NCBI GenBank assembly: GCA_964458575.1
Contig: CAYWMD010000082.1
Span: 1-24,852 of the forward strand
Direction: 5' to 3'
Source: CAYWMD01 sp964458575
Lineage (GTDB): Bacteria > Verrucomicrobiota > Verrucomicrobiia > Limisphaerales > JADLHS01
Length of the DNA: 24,852 nucleotides
Positions 5,746 to 15,100 of the stretch are shown in pieces (the stretch's first letter is position 1; each line of letters begins with the position of its first letter). The translations under genes and the position numbers were made by a program. Below the pieces are notes generated by a model. That model ran no database searches. It saw nothing but the letters and a program-made list of their open reading frames with translations, and had not been told where the DNA came from.

Positions 5746-8247
5746 TCAGCTTGAGAGAGCGCCTTCGGCGGCGGCCGCGTTCTGGTTGAACACCAGCTTG
5801 TCTTTGTCGGTCGTTACCGCAATCGGTTCGCCTTCGTGCAGGTGGCCGCGCAGGATTTCCTCGGCCAACGGGTCTTCGAGGAAACGTTCCACGGCACGGC
5901 GCATCGGACGCGCGCCGTATTGCGGGTCGTAGCCGCGTTCGACCAGGAAATCCTTCGCCTTCTCGTCCAGTTCAAGTTGGATGTTCTTGCGTTTGAGACG
6001 CTCGAGGACCTTGTTGATTTCCAAACCGAGAATCTGGATGAGGTCGGGCTTCGTGAGCGAGCGGAAGACGATGATGTCGTCGAGCCGGTTCAGAAATTCG
6101 GGCCGGAAGGTCTTTTTGGCCTCTTCCATGATCCGCTCGCGCATCTTCTCGTAGCTGCTTTCGTCCGTGATCGGCGAAAAGCCCAGCGTGGACTGGCGCT
6201 TGATCGTGTCAGAACCGACATTTGAAGTCATCAGGATGATCGTGTTCCGGAAATTCACCACGCGGCCCACGTTGTCGGTGAGTTTGCCGTCCTCAAGAAT
6301 TTGCAGGAGGATGTTCCAAACGTCCGGATGCGCCTTTTCGATTTCGTCGAAGAGCACGACGGAATAGGGCTTGCGGCGGACCTGTTCGGTAAGCTGACCG
6401 CCTTCCTCGTAGCCGACATAACCGGGCGGCGAACCGATGAGGCGCGAGACGTTGAACTTCTCCATGTATTCGCTCATGTCGAGCTGGATGAGCGATTTGG
6501 AGTCGCCGAACATCTGCTCGGCAAGGGTCTTGGCCAGAAGCGTCTTGCCCACGCCGGTCGGTCCGAGCAGGGCGAAAGTGCCGATGGGCCGGCGCGGGTC
6601 TTTCAAGTCGGCGCGCGAACGGCGCAGGGCCTTGCATATCGCCACGACCGCTTCGCGCTGGCCGATGACGACTTTTTCCATCTCGCCTTCCACGGCGAGC
6701 AGGCGGGCCATTTCATCCTGGCCGATGCGCTGGAGCGGAACGCCGGTCCACTTGGAAACGACGTGCAAAATGTCCTCTTCATCAACCACCACGCGTTTTT
6801 CCTCGCGGGACGTGCGCCAGTCCTTGAGCAGGGTTTCGAGTTTTTCCTTCGCCTGCTTTTCCTTGTCGCGCATCTGGGCCGCGCCTTCAAAATCCTGGTT
6901 CTTGATGGCGCGTTCCTTCTTGGCCTTGATCTCCTCGATCTCGGCCTCGACGGTCTTGGTTTCGGGCGGGCGGGTCATGGTGCTGATGCGCGCGCGGGAG
7001 CCGGCCTCGTCGAGCACGTCAATCGCCTTATCCGGGAGAAAGCGGTCGGTGATGTAGCGGTCCGAGTATTTCACGGAAGCTTCCACCGCCTTGTCCGTGA
7101 ACTCGGCCTTGTGGTGGTCCTCGTATTTCTGCCGGAGGCCCTTCAGAATCAGAATGGCCTCGTCAATGGACGGCGCTTCGACCTTCACGGACTGGAAGCG
7201 GCGCTCCAACGCGGCGTCCTTCTCAATGTACTTGCGATACTCGTTGAGCGTGGTCGCCCCGATGCATTGCATCTCGCCGCGGCTCAAGGCGGGCTTGATG
7301 ATGTTCGAGGCATCCATCGTGCCTTCGGCGGAACCGGCGCCGACGATGGTGTGCAATTCGTCAATGAAAAGGATGATGTTCTTCGAGCGGCGGATCTCGT
7401 CCATGACGGCCTTGATGCGCTCCTCGAACTGGCCGCGGTATTTCGTGCCGGCGACCATGAGCGCCAGGTCCAGGGTGATCACGCGTTTCTCACGCAGAAT
7501 TTCAGGAACGTTGCCCTTCGCGATTTCCTGGGCGAGGCCTTCGACGATGGCGGTTTTGCCCACGCCCGCTTCGCCCAGCAGCACGGGGTTGTTCTTGGTG
7601 CGGCGGCAGAGGATCTGGATGACGCGCTCGATTTCGTTCTTCCGGCCGATGACCGGGTCCATTTCGCCCTTGCGGGCGATTTCGGTGAGGTCGCGGCCAA
7701 AGGCCTTGAGCGCGGGGGTCTTGACCTCGCCTTTTTTCTCAGGCCCGGCCGGCTTTTCCGCAGGTTCACCCGCGGCCGGCTCCTCCTGCGCGGCAAAGTT
7801 CGGATCGAGTTCCTTCAAGATTTCCTGGCGCGTCAGTTCGATGTCGCAATCGAGGCTCTTGAGAACGCGCGCGGCGACGCCGTCGCCTTCGCGCAAGAGG
7901 CCGAGCAAAATGTGTTCGGTGCCGACGTAGGTGTGATTGAGCGCCTTGGCTTCCTTGGCGGCGAGCGCGAGGACTTTTTTGACGCGCGGCGTATAAGGAA
8001 TGTTGCCGATCATTTTCTGGTCCGGGCCGGTGCCGACTTCCTTCTCGACCGCCATGCGGACGGTTTCGAGGTCGAGGTTCATCTTCTGGAGGACGTTGAC
8101 GGCAACGCCCTGGCCCAATTTGATCAGGCCGAGCAGGAGGTGTTCGGTGCCGACGAAATTGTGGTTGAAGCGGTCGGCTTCCTTGCGCGCCAGCGCCAGC
8201 ACCTGCTGGGCGCGGGGCGTGAAGTTGTTCATGGCATCTTCGCTCAT
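5746..8247 (-). CDS. clpC: ATP-dependent Clp protease ATP-binding subunit ClpC
   Basis: This is a Hsp100/AAA+ unfoldase that feeds proteins to ClpP; in Firmicutes it degrades arginine-phosphorylated substrates. The product is 833 aa from ATG 8247. A second ATG at 8232 gives the family-typical MNNFTPRAQQVLALARKEAD, so either may be used. Domains in order: two N-terminal Clp repeats (about 8-145); AAA1 with Walker A GEAGVGKT (225-232) and Walker B ILFIDE (292-297); a middle region with a UVR motif (about 435-470, DFEGAAQMRDKEKQAKEK); AAA2 with GPTGVGKT (562-569) and VVLFDE (630-635); C-terminal domain. All ATPase motifs are intact. The UVR motif pairs with the one in McsA next door. It lies 15 bases after mcsB and ends the operon. 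No chaperone-only features are seen. Confidence 0.97.
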   Translation of the reverse strand: MSEDAMNNFTPRAQQVLALARKEADRFNHNFVGTEHLLLGLIKLGQGVAVNVLQKMNLDLETVRMAVEKEVGTGPDQKMIGNIPYTPRVKKVLALAAKEAKALNHTYVGTEHILLGLLREGDGVAARVLKSLDCDIELTRQEILKELDPNFAAQEEPAAGEPAEKPAGPEKKGEVKTPALKAFGRDLTEIARKGEMDPVIGRKNEIERVIQILCRRTKNNPVLLGEAGVGKTAIVEGLAQEIAKGNVPEILREKRVITLDLALMVAGTKYRGQFEERIKAVMDEIRRSKNIILFIDELHTIVGAGSAEGTMDASNIIKPALSRGEMQCIGATTLNEYRKYIEKDAALERRFQSVKVEAPSIDEAILILKGLRQKYEDHHKAEFTDKAVEASVKYSDRYITDRFLPDKAIDVLDEAGSRARISTMTRPPETKTVEAEIEEIKAKKERAIKNQDFEGAAQMRDKEKQAKEKLETLLKDWRTSREEKRVVVDEEDILHVVSKWTGVPLQRIGQDEMARLLAVEGEMEKVVIGQREAVVAICKALRRSRADLKDPRRPIGTFALLGPTGVGKTLLAKTLAEQMFGDSKSLIQLDMSEYMEKFNVSRLIGSPPGYVGYEEGGQLTEQVRRKPYSVVLFDEIEKAHPDVWNILLQILEDGKLTDNVGRVVNFRNTIILMTSNVGSDTIKRQSTLGFSPITDESSYEKMRERIMEEAKKTFRPEFLNRLDDIIVFRSLTKPDLIQILGLEINKVLERLKRKNIQLELDEKAKDFLVERGYDPQYGARPMRRAVERFLEDPLAEEILRGHLHEGEPIAVTTDKDKLVFNQNAAAAEGALSS

Positions 8248-8262
8248 ACGCGACTTACATTG

Positions 8263-9387
8263 CTATGCTTTACCCGATTTGTCCATGCCGGAGGCAGCCG
8301 GACCAGCGGGCCGCGTGATCGGACGGTTCACGTCCTTCAATCGTTCGCGCAGCATGTCCGCACGGAGCAAATCACGTTCCTCGGCCGAGAGTTTCTCGGA
8401 TTGCTGCTTTTGGAGGTGGGCCGGCTGCGTCAGGATGAACAACTCGTCGGCCAGCGCGCGATCCACGCCCGGAAACAGGCCCAAATCCACCCCCAAGCGC
8501 AGCAGCGAGAGCAGATTCATGGTTTCCTTGGAGGAGATGCTGTGGGCATTGGCCAGAATGCCATAGGCGCGTCCGATATGGTTGTAAACCAGTTTGGGTT
8601 TCTTCTCCAGCAGGGACTCCCGCGCGTTCTCCTCGTGTTCGATGATCTGCGCGAGGACCTTTTCGAGGCGTTCGACGATCGCCGTCTCGGTTTCACCCAA
8701 GGTCATCTGGTTGGACACCTGGAAGACGTTGCCCAAGGCTTCCGTGCCTTCGCCGTAAAGACCGCGGACGGCCAGGCCGAGTTTGTTCACGGATTGAATG
8801 ATGGGGTTGATCTGCTCGGCGAGGACCACGCCGGGCAAATGCAGCATCGCGCTCACCCGCACGCCCGTGCCGAGATTGGTCGGGCAGGCGGTCAAATAGC
8901 CCCAATCGCCGTTGAAGGCATAGGGAAGCCGTTGTTCGAGTTCCGAATCCAGCCGGTCAATGGCCGTCCAGGCCTGGCGCAATTGCAGCCCCGGACGCAA
9001 GGCCTGCATGCGCAAATGATCCTCCTCGTTGATCATCACGCAAAAGGTTTCATCCCGGTTGAGCACCAAGCCGCTGCCGAAGTTCTTGGCGGCGTGCTCG
9101 CGACTGATGAGATGGCGTTCCACCAACAGTTGCTTGTCCAACTGGCTCAACACGTCCATGGACACGGCCAGCGCACCGGCCATCTCCGGGAGTCCGGACA
9201 CCGCGGGCTGGACGAGTTCCAACACCCGGACGCGCTCCGGCTTTTTGGCCCAGCCGGGAAAGGAGGCGTCCTTCAAATTCCGCGCGAGCCGGACGCGGCT
9301 CGACATCACAATGCGGTCATGCGGCCCCTTGCGCCGCGCGGTTTCCGCGGGCGAGGCCAGAAATTGATAGACATCGGACACGTTCAT
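8263..9387 (-). CDS. mcsB: Protein-arginine kinase McsB
   Basis: The enzyme transfers phosphate from ATP to arginine side chains, marking proteins for ClpC. The product is 374 aa, close to the usual length. Kinase signatures are intact: SSRVRLARN (29-37), NEEDHLR (120-126), the catalytic-site CPTNLGTG with C168, and GLYGEGTEALGNVFQVSNQ (209-227). The C-terminal part contains RDLLRA (338-343), matching the RDxxRA phosphoarginine-sensing motif known from Bacillus-type McsB. Allosteric control by phosphoarginine is therefore likely conserved. The start ATG overlaps the mcsA stop (ATGA), indicating tight coupling with its activator. A creatine/arginine phosphagen kinase is excluded by the mcsA-clpC context and the short N-terminus. 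Confidence 0.96.
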   Translation of the reverse strand: MNVSDVYQFLASPAETARRKGPHDRIVMSSRVRLARNLKDASFPGWAKKPERVRVLELVQPAVSGLPEMAGALAVSMDVLSQLDKQLLVERHLISREHAAKNFGSGLVLNRDETFCVMINEEDHLRMQALRPGLQLRQAWTAIDRLDSELEQRLPYAFNGDWGYLTACPTNLGTGVRVSAMLHLPGVVLAEQINPIIQSVNKLGLAVRGLYGEGTEALGNVFQVSNQMTLGETETAIVERLEKVLAQIIEHEENARESLLEKKPKLVYNHIGRAYGILANAHSISSKETMNLLSLLRLGVDLGLFPGVDRALADELFILTQPAHLQKQQSEKLSAEERDLLRADMLRERLKDVNRPITRPAGPAASGMDKSGKA

Positions 9388-9893
9388 GCCAGCCGGGCTT
9401 CCGCGGCGCGCGCGGCAAGTTGTTTGAGTTCATCCCGCAAAACGGCCGCCTGTTCGAAGTTCTCGTCCTCGATCGCCCGGGCGAGTTTCTTCTGCAAGGA
9501 CTTCAAGCGATCCGCGGCTTCCCGGCTCTGACGCAACGCCGCCGGCACCTTGCCCACGTGGCGCGTGCCCTTGTGCATCGTTTTGAGCAACCCCTCCAAG
9601 CCCTCGGCGAATGTGCGGTAACATTCCGGGCAACCGAGCCGGCCGGATTTTTTGAAATCCGCGTGGGAAAAACCGCACTGCGGGCATTTCACATCCGAGC
9701 CGCCGACGGATTGTTCGATTTCCTGGGACGCGCCCAAACCGAGCAACAAATCCGCGAGCGCAAAACCCGCGGGATCATTCACGCCCTTGCTTTTGGCGCA
9801 GGCCTCGCAGAGATCCAGCTTCTGCATCTTGTCGCCCTTGATGTCGGTGAGGTGCACCGTGGCGGGCTTTTCTTTGCAAAGACAACACAACAT
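9384..9893 (-). CDS. mcsA: McsA: zinc-binding, UVR-motif activator of McsB
   Basis: The 169-aa product has four CxxC pairs (C3/C6, C29/C32, C70/C73, C88/C91), as in McsA, forming two predicted zinc-binding modules. A C-terminal UVR motif (about 128-162, LKSLQKKLARAIEDENFEQA and AVLRDELKQL) follows. In Firmicutes McsA activates the McsB kinase and takes part in the McsB-ClpC assembly. It sits five bases after ilvE and overlaps mcsB by four bases. No Shine-Dalgarno is obvious before ATG 9893, so it may rely on translation of ilvE. No ctsR repressor gene precedes it. Confidence 0.95.
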   Translation of the reverse strand: MLCCLCKEKPATVHLTDIKGDKMQKLDLCEACAKSKGVNDPAGFALADLLLGLGASQEIEQSVGGSDVKCPQCGFSHADFKKSGRLGCPECYRTFAEGLEGLLKTMHKGTRHVGKVPAALRQSREAADRLKSLQKKLARAIEDENFEQAAVLRDELKQLAARAAEARLA

Positions 9894-9898
9894 AACGT

Positions 9899-10771
9899 CT
9901 ATTGGTATATCGGCTCGCCGGAGATTTTCGTCAAGGCGTGATACTTCGCCTCGAGTTCGCGTGTCACCGAACCGGGGCGGCCCTTGCCGATGACCCGACC
10001 GTCAATTTGAACCACCGGGATGATCTCCGCGCCGGTGCCGGTGAGGAAACACTCATCGGCGTTGAACAGATCGTACCGGGTGAGGTTCGGTTCCGAAACC
10101 GGATAGCCCGCCGCTTGGGCGAGGTCAATCACGGTCTGGCGGGTGATGCCGTAGAGCGCGCCAGCCGACAAGGGCGGCGTGAAGAGCTGGCCCGCCTTGA
10201 CGATGAAAATGTTATCGCCGGTGCATTCGGCCACGAAGCCGTCCGCGTTGAGCATCACGGCTTCCTCGCAACCGCCGTGGTTGGCCTCGATTTTGGCCAG
10301 AATGTTGTTCAGGTAATTGAGCGACTTGATCGCGGGGTTCAGCGCGCTGTGCAGGTTGCGCGTTGTGGGCACCGTGATGATCTTCAAGCCGCGTTCGTAG
10401 AACTCCTCCGGGTAAAGCTGGATTTTGTCGGCAATAATGATCACGGAGCCGCGTTTGCACCGGCTCGGATTCAAGCCCAGCGTCCCCACGCCGCGGGTCA
10501 CAATCAGCCGGACATAGCCATCGCGGATCCGGTTTTTACGGCAGGTTGCCACCGTGGCACGCATGATGGCGGCGTGCGACATGGGGATGTCCAGCAGGAG
10601 CGCCTTGGCGGAATAAAACAGCCGGTCAATGTGTTCCCGCAACTTGAACACGCGGCAGTTGTACACCCGGATGCCCTCAAACACCCCGTCGCCGTACAGC
10701 AACCCGTGATCGAACACGGACACTTTTGCATTCCGTTCGTCGAAGTACTTGCCGTCAATGTATATCTTCAT
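9899..10771 (-). CDS. ilvE: Branched-chain amino acid aminotransferase (class IV)
   Basis: This PLP enzyme is expected to transfer amino groups between Leu/Ile/Val and 2-oxoglutarate in the cytosol. The product is 290 aa, typical of class IV enzymes. The PLP lysine is K149 in NPAIKSLNYLNN. Other family stretches are SVFDHGLLYGDGVFEGIR (18-35), YVRLIVTRGVGTLGL (86-100), VAECTGDNIF (180-189), ALYGITRQTVIDLA (205-218) and FLTGTGAEIIPV (242-253). The arginine-rich YVRLIVTRG segment favours IlvE over D-amino acid aminotransferase or 4-amino-4-deoxychorismate lyase, but substrate range cannot be fixed from sequence. It is first in the ilvE-mcsA-mcsB-clpC run, which is unusual company. Confidence 0.9.
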   Translation of the reverse strand: MKIYIDGKYFDERNAKVSVFDHGLLYGDGVFEGIRVYNCRVFKLREHIDRLFYSAKALLLDIPMSHAAIMRATVATCRKNRIRDGYVRLIVTRGVGTLGLNPSRCKRGSVIIIADKIQLYPEEFYERGLKIITVPTTRNLHSALNPAIKSLNYLNNILAKIEANHGGCEEAVMLNADGFVAECTGDNIFIVKAGQLFTPPLSAGALYGITRQTVIDLAQAAGYPVSEPNLTRYDLFNADECFLTGTGAEIIPVVQIDGRVIGKGRPGSVTRELEAKYHALTKISGEPIYQ

Positions 10772-10828
10772 GCCAATATCTGAATGAGGCTAGAGAATGG
10801 GCCACGGTAACGCAAACGTCATTTTCGC

Positions 10829-10856
10829 GTGACAGCGCCCGGGCATTGGCTATATT
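10829..10856 (+). promoter_or_regulatory. Sigma-70-type promoter for tRNA-Glu
   Basis: GTGACA (10829-10834) and TATATT (10851-10856) are separated by 16 bases. This would place a transcription start about 10 bases before the mature tRNA. Confidence 0.6.
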
Positions 10857-10871
10857 CCAACGCTCAACGAC

Positions 10872-10946
10872 GACCCTATCGTCTAGCGGTTAGGACACTG
10901 CCCTTTCACGGCAGCGGCCCGGGTTCGAGTCCCGGTAGGGTCGCCA
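10872..10946 (+). tRNA. tRNA-Glu (anticodon TTC)
   Basis: The acceptor stem GACCCTA (10872-10878) pairs with TAGGGTC (10936-10942), then discriminator G and an encoded CCA (10944-10946). The D arm (TCTAGCGGTTAGGA), the anticodon stem CTGCC/GGCAG with loop CTTTCAC (anticodon TTC), and the T arm with GGTTCGAGTCC are all present. It is a single-gene unit, convergent with lepB. Confidence 0.97.
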
Positions 10947-11076
10947 GCTTTTCTTATCAGGCCACGTCCTCCCCGCACGTCCATCCGCAAAGTGATCGTC
11001 GTGGGAGTCGTAACGCCGGAATCCGTTCAAGCCGGGACCGCCGGAAGGCACAGACCGCGCCATGGCCGGCAGTTGT

Positions 11077-11679
11077 TCAAGGGGAAACGGTGCCGAGAAG
11101 CTTTTCCCGCGGCACGGCGCCGTAGATGCGACTGTCGGCGCTGTTGTTCCGATTATCGCCCAACACAAAGTATCGGTTCTCGCCGCAAACCCAGAATTCC
11201 GACGAATATCGCGGGGCCGCAAACGTCTGGGTGCCCGGCTTCAAGTAGGGCTCGGCCAGCGGCTTGCCATTCACAAAAATTTTTCCGTCCCGGACATAAA
11301 CCGAGTCGCCCGGCGTCGCGACGATGCGTTTGATGGCGTAGCCGTCGTCCTGCGGATCCCGCAACACCACGATGTCCTCGGATTTGGGTTCGCGGAAATG
11401 GTAAATCAAGCGGTTCAGGAGATAGCGGTTCGAGTCGGGTAACGTCGGCGACATGCTGGGGCCGGAGACCTGAACGGTTTGCAGAACATATTGCTGGCTC
11501 AATTGAAAACATCCGTAAGCCAGGGTGGCGATGAGCAGGCACGTGCAGACTTGCTTAAGCAAAACGACCCCGAGCCGCGTGAAATCATGGTGACCACGCG
11601 ACCCGACGACCGCGCCGCCATCGGTATGGCTGTCCTGAGCTTGGGCGGCTGCCGGCTCCATGAGTTTCAAAGCCTCCAT
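11077..11679 (-). CDS. lepB: Signal peptidase I
   Basis: This membrane serine protease removes signal peptides from exported proteins. From ATG 11679 the product is 200 aa; the frame extends to TTG 11715, and GGAGG (about 11700-11696) lies somewhat far upstream. There is one N-terminal membrane segment (about 37-57, VVLLKQVCTCLLIATLAYG). The catalytic Ser75 lies in SGPSMSPTL, the catalytic Lys117 in YAIKRIVATPGDSV, and the conserved GDNRNNSADSR at 174-184. The end (VPREKLLGTVSP) lacks the last hydrophobic residues common in the family, so the C-terminus is slightly short. It could serve the many secreted proteins nearby. Confidence 0.95.
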   Translation of the reverse strand: MEALKLMEPAAAQAQDSHTDGGAVVGSRGHHDFTRLGVVLLKQVCTCLLIATLAYGCFQLSQQYVLQTVQVSGPSMSPTLPDSNRYLLNRLIYHFREPKSEDIVVLRDPQDDGYAIKRIVATPGDSVYVRDGKIFVNGKPLAEPYLKPGTQTFAAPRYSSEFWVCGENRYFVLGDNRNNSADSRIYGAVPREKLLGTVSP

Positions 11680-12148
11680 CACAGAATCTTTCCCACCTCC
11701 GACCGGGTGGCGCAACGGGGATTGATTACCGAAACTCCGCCCCGAAAACTACGGACACGAATGACAGTGCAAAGGCCCGCGCGCGGACCAGAACGACGGC
11801 CAAAAGGAATTTCCGGACTGAGAACGAAATCCCGACCACCCGTCCGGTTCAAAAATTCGGATTGCCATTTGTGAACGGCAGCGGTAGTGGTAATCAATCT
11901 GATACCATGGCTGCTGTGCGGAGCTTGGTACCCTCCCCGCAAGAACGGCCGCGCTCGGTTGAGCGCGGATCCCGTGCGACACTCGTGACCTTGGGACAAA
12001 ATAGAAGGCTTCGATTCGCCACAGGGGGCGTCGTTACGCACCCGGTGGAAAAGCAATTGGCAACGAGAGTCTTCAGACCGAAACGTCCGGCATCAACTTG
12101 CGACGGGAAACCGATTGAAAACGGGCCCGGTGGGACTGAACGAGAATC
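11680..12148. other. Intergenic region between divergent lepB and the beta-repeat protein gene
   Basis: I see no convincing gene; minus-strand frames across it are Arg/Ser/Gly-rich and lack domain-like sequence. It should hold the promoters of both divergent genes, but no clear -35/-10 pair stands out. One perfect stem-loop lies at 11949-11968. Confidence 0.6.
11949..11968. other. Perfect 8-bp stem-loop
   Basis: CCGCGCTC and GAGCGCGG flank the 4-nt loop GGTT. No T-tract follows on the plus strand, so it is not a standard terminator. It may be a regulatory or 5'-leader structure. Confidence 0.5.
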
Positions 12149-15100
12149 ATGAAAAAGACAAAACTGACGGCTTGGACCATTTTATCATTGCTGCTGGCGC
12201 CCGCCGCCACGCAGGCCGACCCGTATGTCTGGGACAACCAGAATGGCACGGGCATCTGGAATGACCCGGTGAACTGGGGACTGCTCAACACGCCGAGCTA
12301 CAACGTAGAGCCCACCGCCGTGGATGTTGCGATTTTCCGAAGCAGCTCGCCCGCGGGCACCGTTACCCTCACCAACGACGCCTTTGCGGTGCGCGTCCGG
12401 CAAAACATCAGCGCCCCGGCCCGGACCATCACGATCCATCCCAACCAATTGATCAGCCGGACGCTCACGGTGACCGGCACGAACGCCGAGTTGTTCGAAT
12501 GCACCCAAGCGACGGCCAACCTCACGCTGGACGGCACGCCGAATGGAAACGGCGCCCGGCTCAAACTGAAGATAGATGATTCGGGCATCGGCGGTACCAC
12601 GGTGAACAGCGGCGTGACGCTGGCGATCAATTGTGATGTGTCGGGCGCCGGGGGTTTCATCTTAAACGCGGGGAGCAGCGGCGCGGGCCGGTTGATCCTG
12701 GGCGGCAGCAACACTTACACCGGACCGACGACCGTTAACGCCGGCACGTTGCTGGTCAACGGTTCAGTCGGGCCCGCCAGCGCGGTCTCGGTGGCTGCCG
12801 GTACGACTTTGGGCGGAAACGGCACGATCGGCGGGGCCGTGTCGGTCGCCGTCAACGGAACCATTTCGCCCGGCAGCTCCATTGGAACTTTGAGCGTGAA
12901 TGGCAACCTCAGTTCGGCGGGCAAGCTGGTGATGGAGGTGGACAAATCCCTCACGCAATCGAACGACCTGATCAGCGTGAACGGCACGCTGAACAACACC
13001 GGGAACGGCACCGTGACGGTGGTCAACCTCAACCCCGGCCGGCCGCTGGCGCCGGGCGACACATTCAAGCTGTTCAACAAACCTCTCGCCAACGGCGGAG
13101 CGATGAGCATCGTCTCCAGTGGCGGGGAAATCTGGACCAACAAACTGGCCGTGGACGGCACCATCGCCGTGCTGCCCGCCACAAGTGCACCGCCCGCGCC
13201 GTTGGCGCTGGCCGCCACCAGCGTGACAAGCAACAGTTTCACGGCCAATTGGAATAGCTCGTCCGGCGCGACCGGCTATCGGCTCGATGTGGCCACGAAC
13301 AACCTGTTCAGCAACTTTGTGGGCGGCTATCAAGACCTGGACGTCGGCAATCTGCTGAGCTGGAACGTGAGTGGATTGAGCGGCACGCCCAGCAACTACT
13401 ACCGCGTGCGGGCGTACAACGCCAGCGGCACCAGCGGCAACTCCGCCACCATCCTCGTTCCCCCGCCCGCACCCCCGCCCGCACCCGCGGTGCAGGCCGC
13501 CACGAGTGTGACCAGCAACAGTTTCACCGCCAACTGGAACGGTTCGTCCGGCGCAATCGGTTATCGGCTCGATGTGTCCACGAACAATCTGTTCAGCAGT
13601 TTCGTCAGCGGTTATCAGAACCTGGACGTCGGCAATCTTTTGAGTTGGAACGTGAGTGGATTGAACGGCAGCCTTACCAACTACTATCGCGTGCGGGCGT
13701 ACGGCGTCAACGGCACCAGCAGTAATTCCGCCACCGTCACCGTGGTCGCATCCACGTCCTTGTTCCCGGGTGATCCGACCACGACGTTCATCTGGAACTG
13801 CACCAGTGACACCGATCAAGATTGGTCTTCCGGCGCCAACTGGGTGGGCGGCGTCGCCCCGAAACCCGGCTCGTCGAACATCATCGTGTTCCGGGGCAAC
13901 ATCCTCGTCCCCTGGAACTGGCCCAACATTGACACCAACTACGGCACGACGATTCTCATCTTCAGCAACGACGTCAAATTGAACGGCATCAAGATCACGG
14001 CGGGGATGAACCACACGATGAATCTGGGATCATACGTGCTGAATGACCAGCCGGCGGACGCGGAAAGCCCGAGCTATTTCGGCATAGACGTTCCCATTGA
14101 CATCCCGTGGTCGCAACGCGGCGGCGGCCACATCTATACCACCAACGCCAACTTCACCAACGCGCTGGGTGACGCCAGTTGCGGCAGCCAGACGGACTTC
14201 AAATGCGTCGGCGCGCGGCTGGATGTTTATGGCGTGTTGAAAGACGGCGCCGGGACGAGCAGCAAACTGATCAAAAGCGGAGAGAAGACCCTGAACCTCA
14301 CCGGCCAGCACGGCAACACCTACACCGGCGGCACCATCATCAACGCCGGCCCGATCAAACTCGCCAAGCCCGTTGGGAGGAATGCGATCCCGGGCGACGT
14401 GATTGCCAACGGCTCGGGCGGCCTGGTCATGAATGCGGGCGGGGAACAAATCGCGGACAATGCCACGTTGACGTTCAACGACTCGGCCTATTTCGATCTG
14501 GGCGGCCAGTCGGAAACGGTGGGCACCATCCAAAGCACCAGCGCCAATGCCAGGATTTACAACCTCGGCAGCACCTTCACGGTGTCCCCTGCCGCAGGCG
14601 GAGCTTACGACAGCGGCGCGGGCGTTTCGGATTTCGCCGGCTCGATCAGCGGCAGCGGCACGCTGCGCAAAAACGGCACCGGCACATACGGGATGCTGGG
14701 CGCCAACTCGGTGGCGAATCTGATCGTCAATTCCGGCACGCTCAAGGTCAACGGCAACAGCGGTACGGGCACAGTGACGGTCAACGCGGGCGGCACTTTG
14801 CTGGGCCAGGGCACCATCGCCGGCGCGGTGACGGTCGCCACCGGCGGGACGCTGGGCGCAGGTTTCAGCGCCGGCAAGCTGACCCTGCCCGCCGGGCTGA
14901 ACCTGAGCGCCAGCGGCAATGGACCGACCAACGTTTGGGAACTGGCCGCGTTGAAAGACGGCACGACGGGGGTGGCGGGGGCAGACTACGACCAGATCGC
15001 GCTGACGGGCGGCACGTTGGCGCTCGGCACGCAGGCCACGCTGGACATCCGGTTCACGGGCACGGCCAGCGCGCCGGACGCGGGCAATCCGTTCTGGCAA

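Noticed and set aside
6301..9531. 1076-aa open frame antisense to clpC-mcsB
   Set aside because: It is the complement of high-GC coding sequence with clear ClpC and McsB motifs on the other strand. The translation is His/Arg/Gly/Phe-rich without domains.
11679..12056. 125-aa minus-strand frame upstream of lepB
   Set aside because: Arg/Ser/Gly-rich with no domain or export signal, and it overlaps the likely lepB leader. Treated as non-coding.
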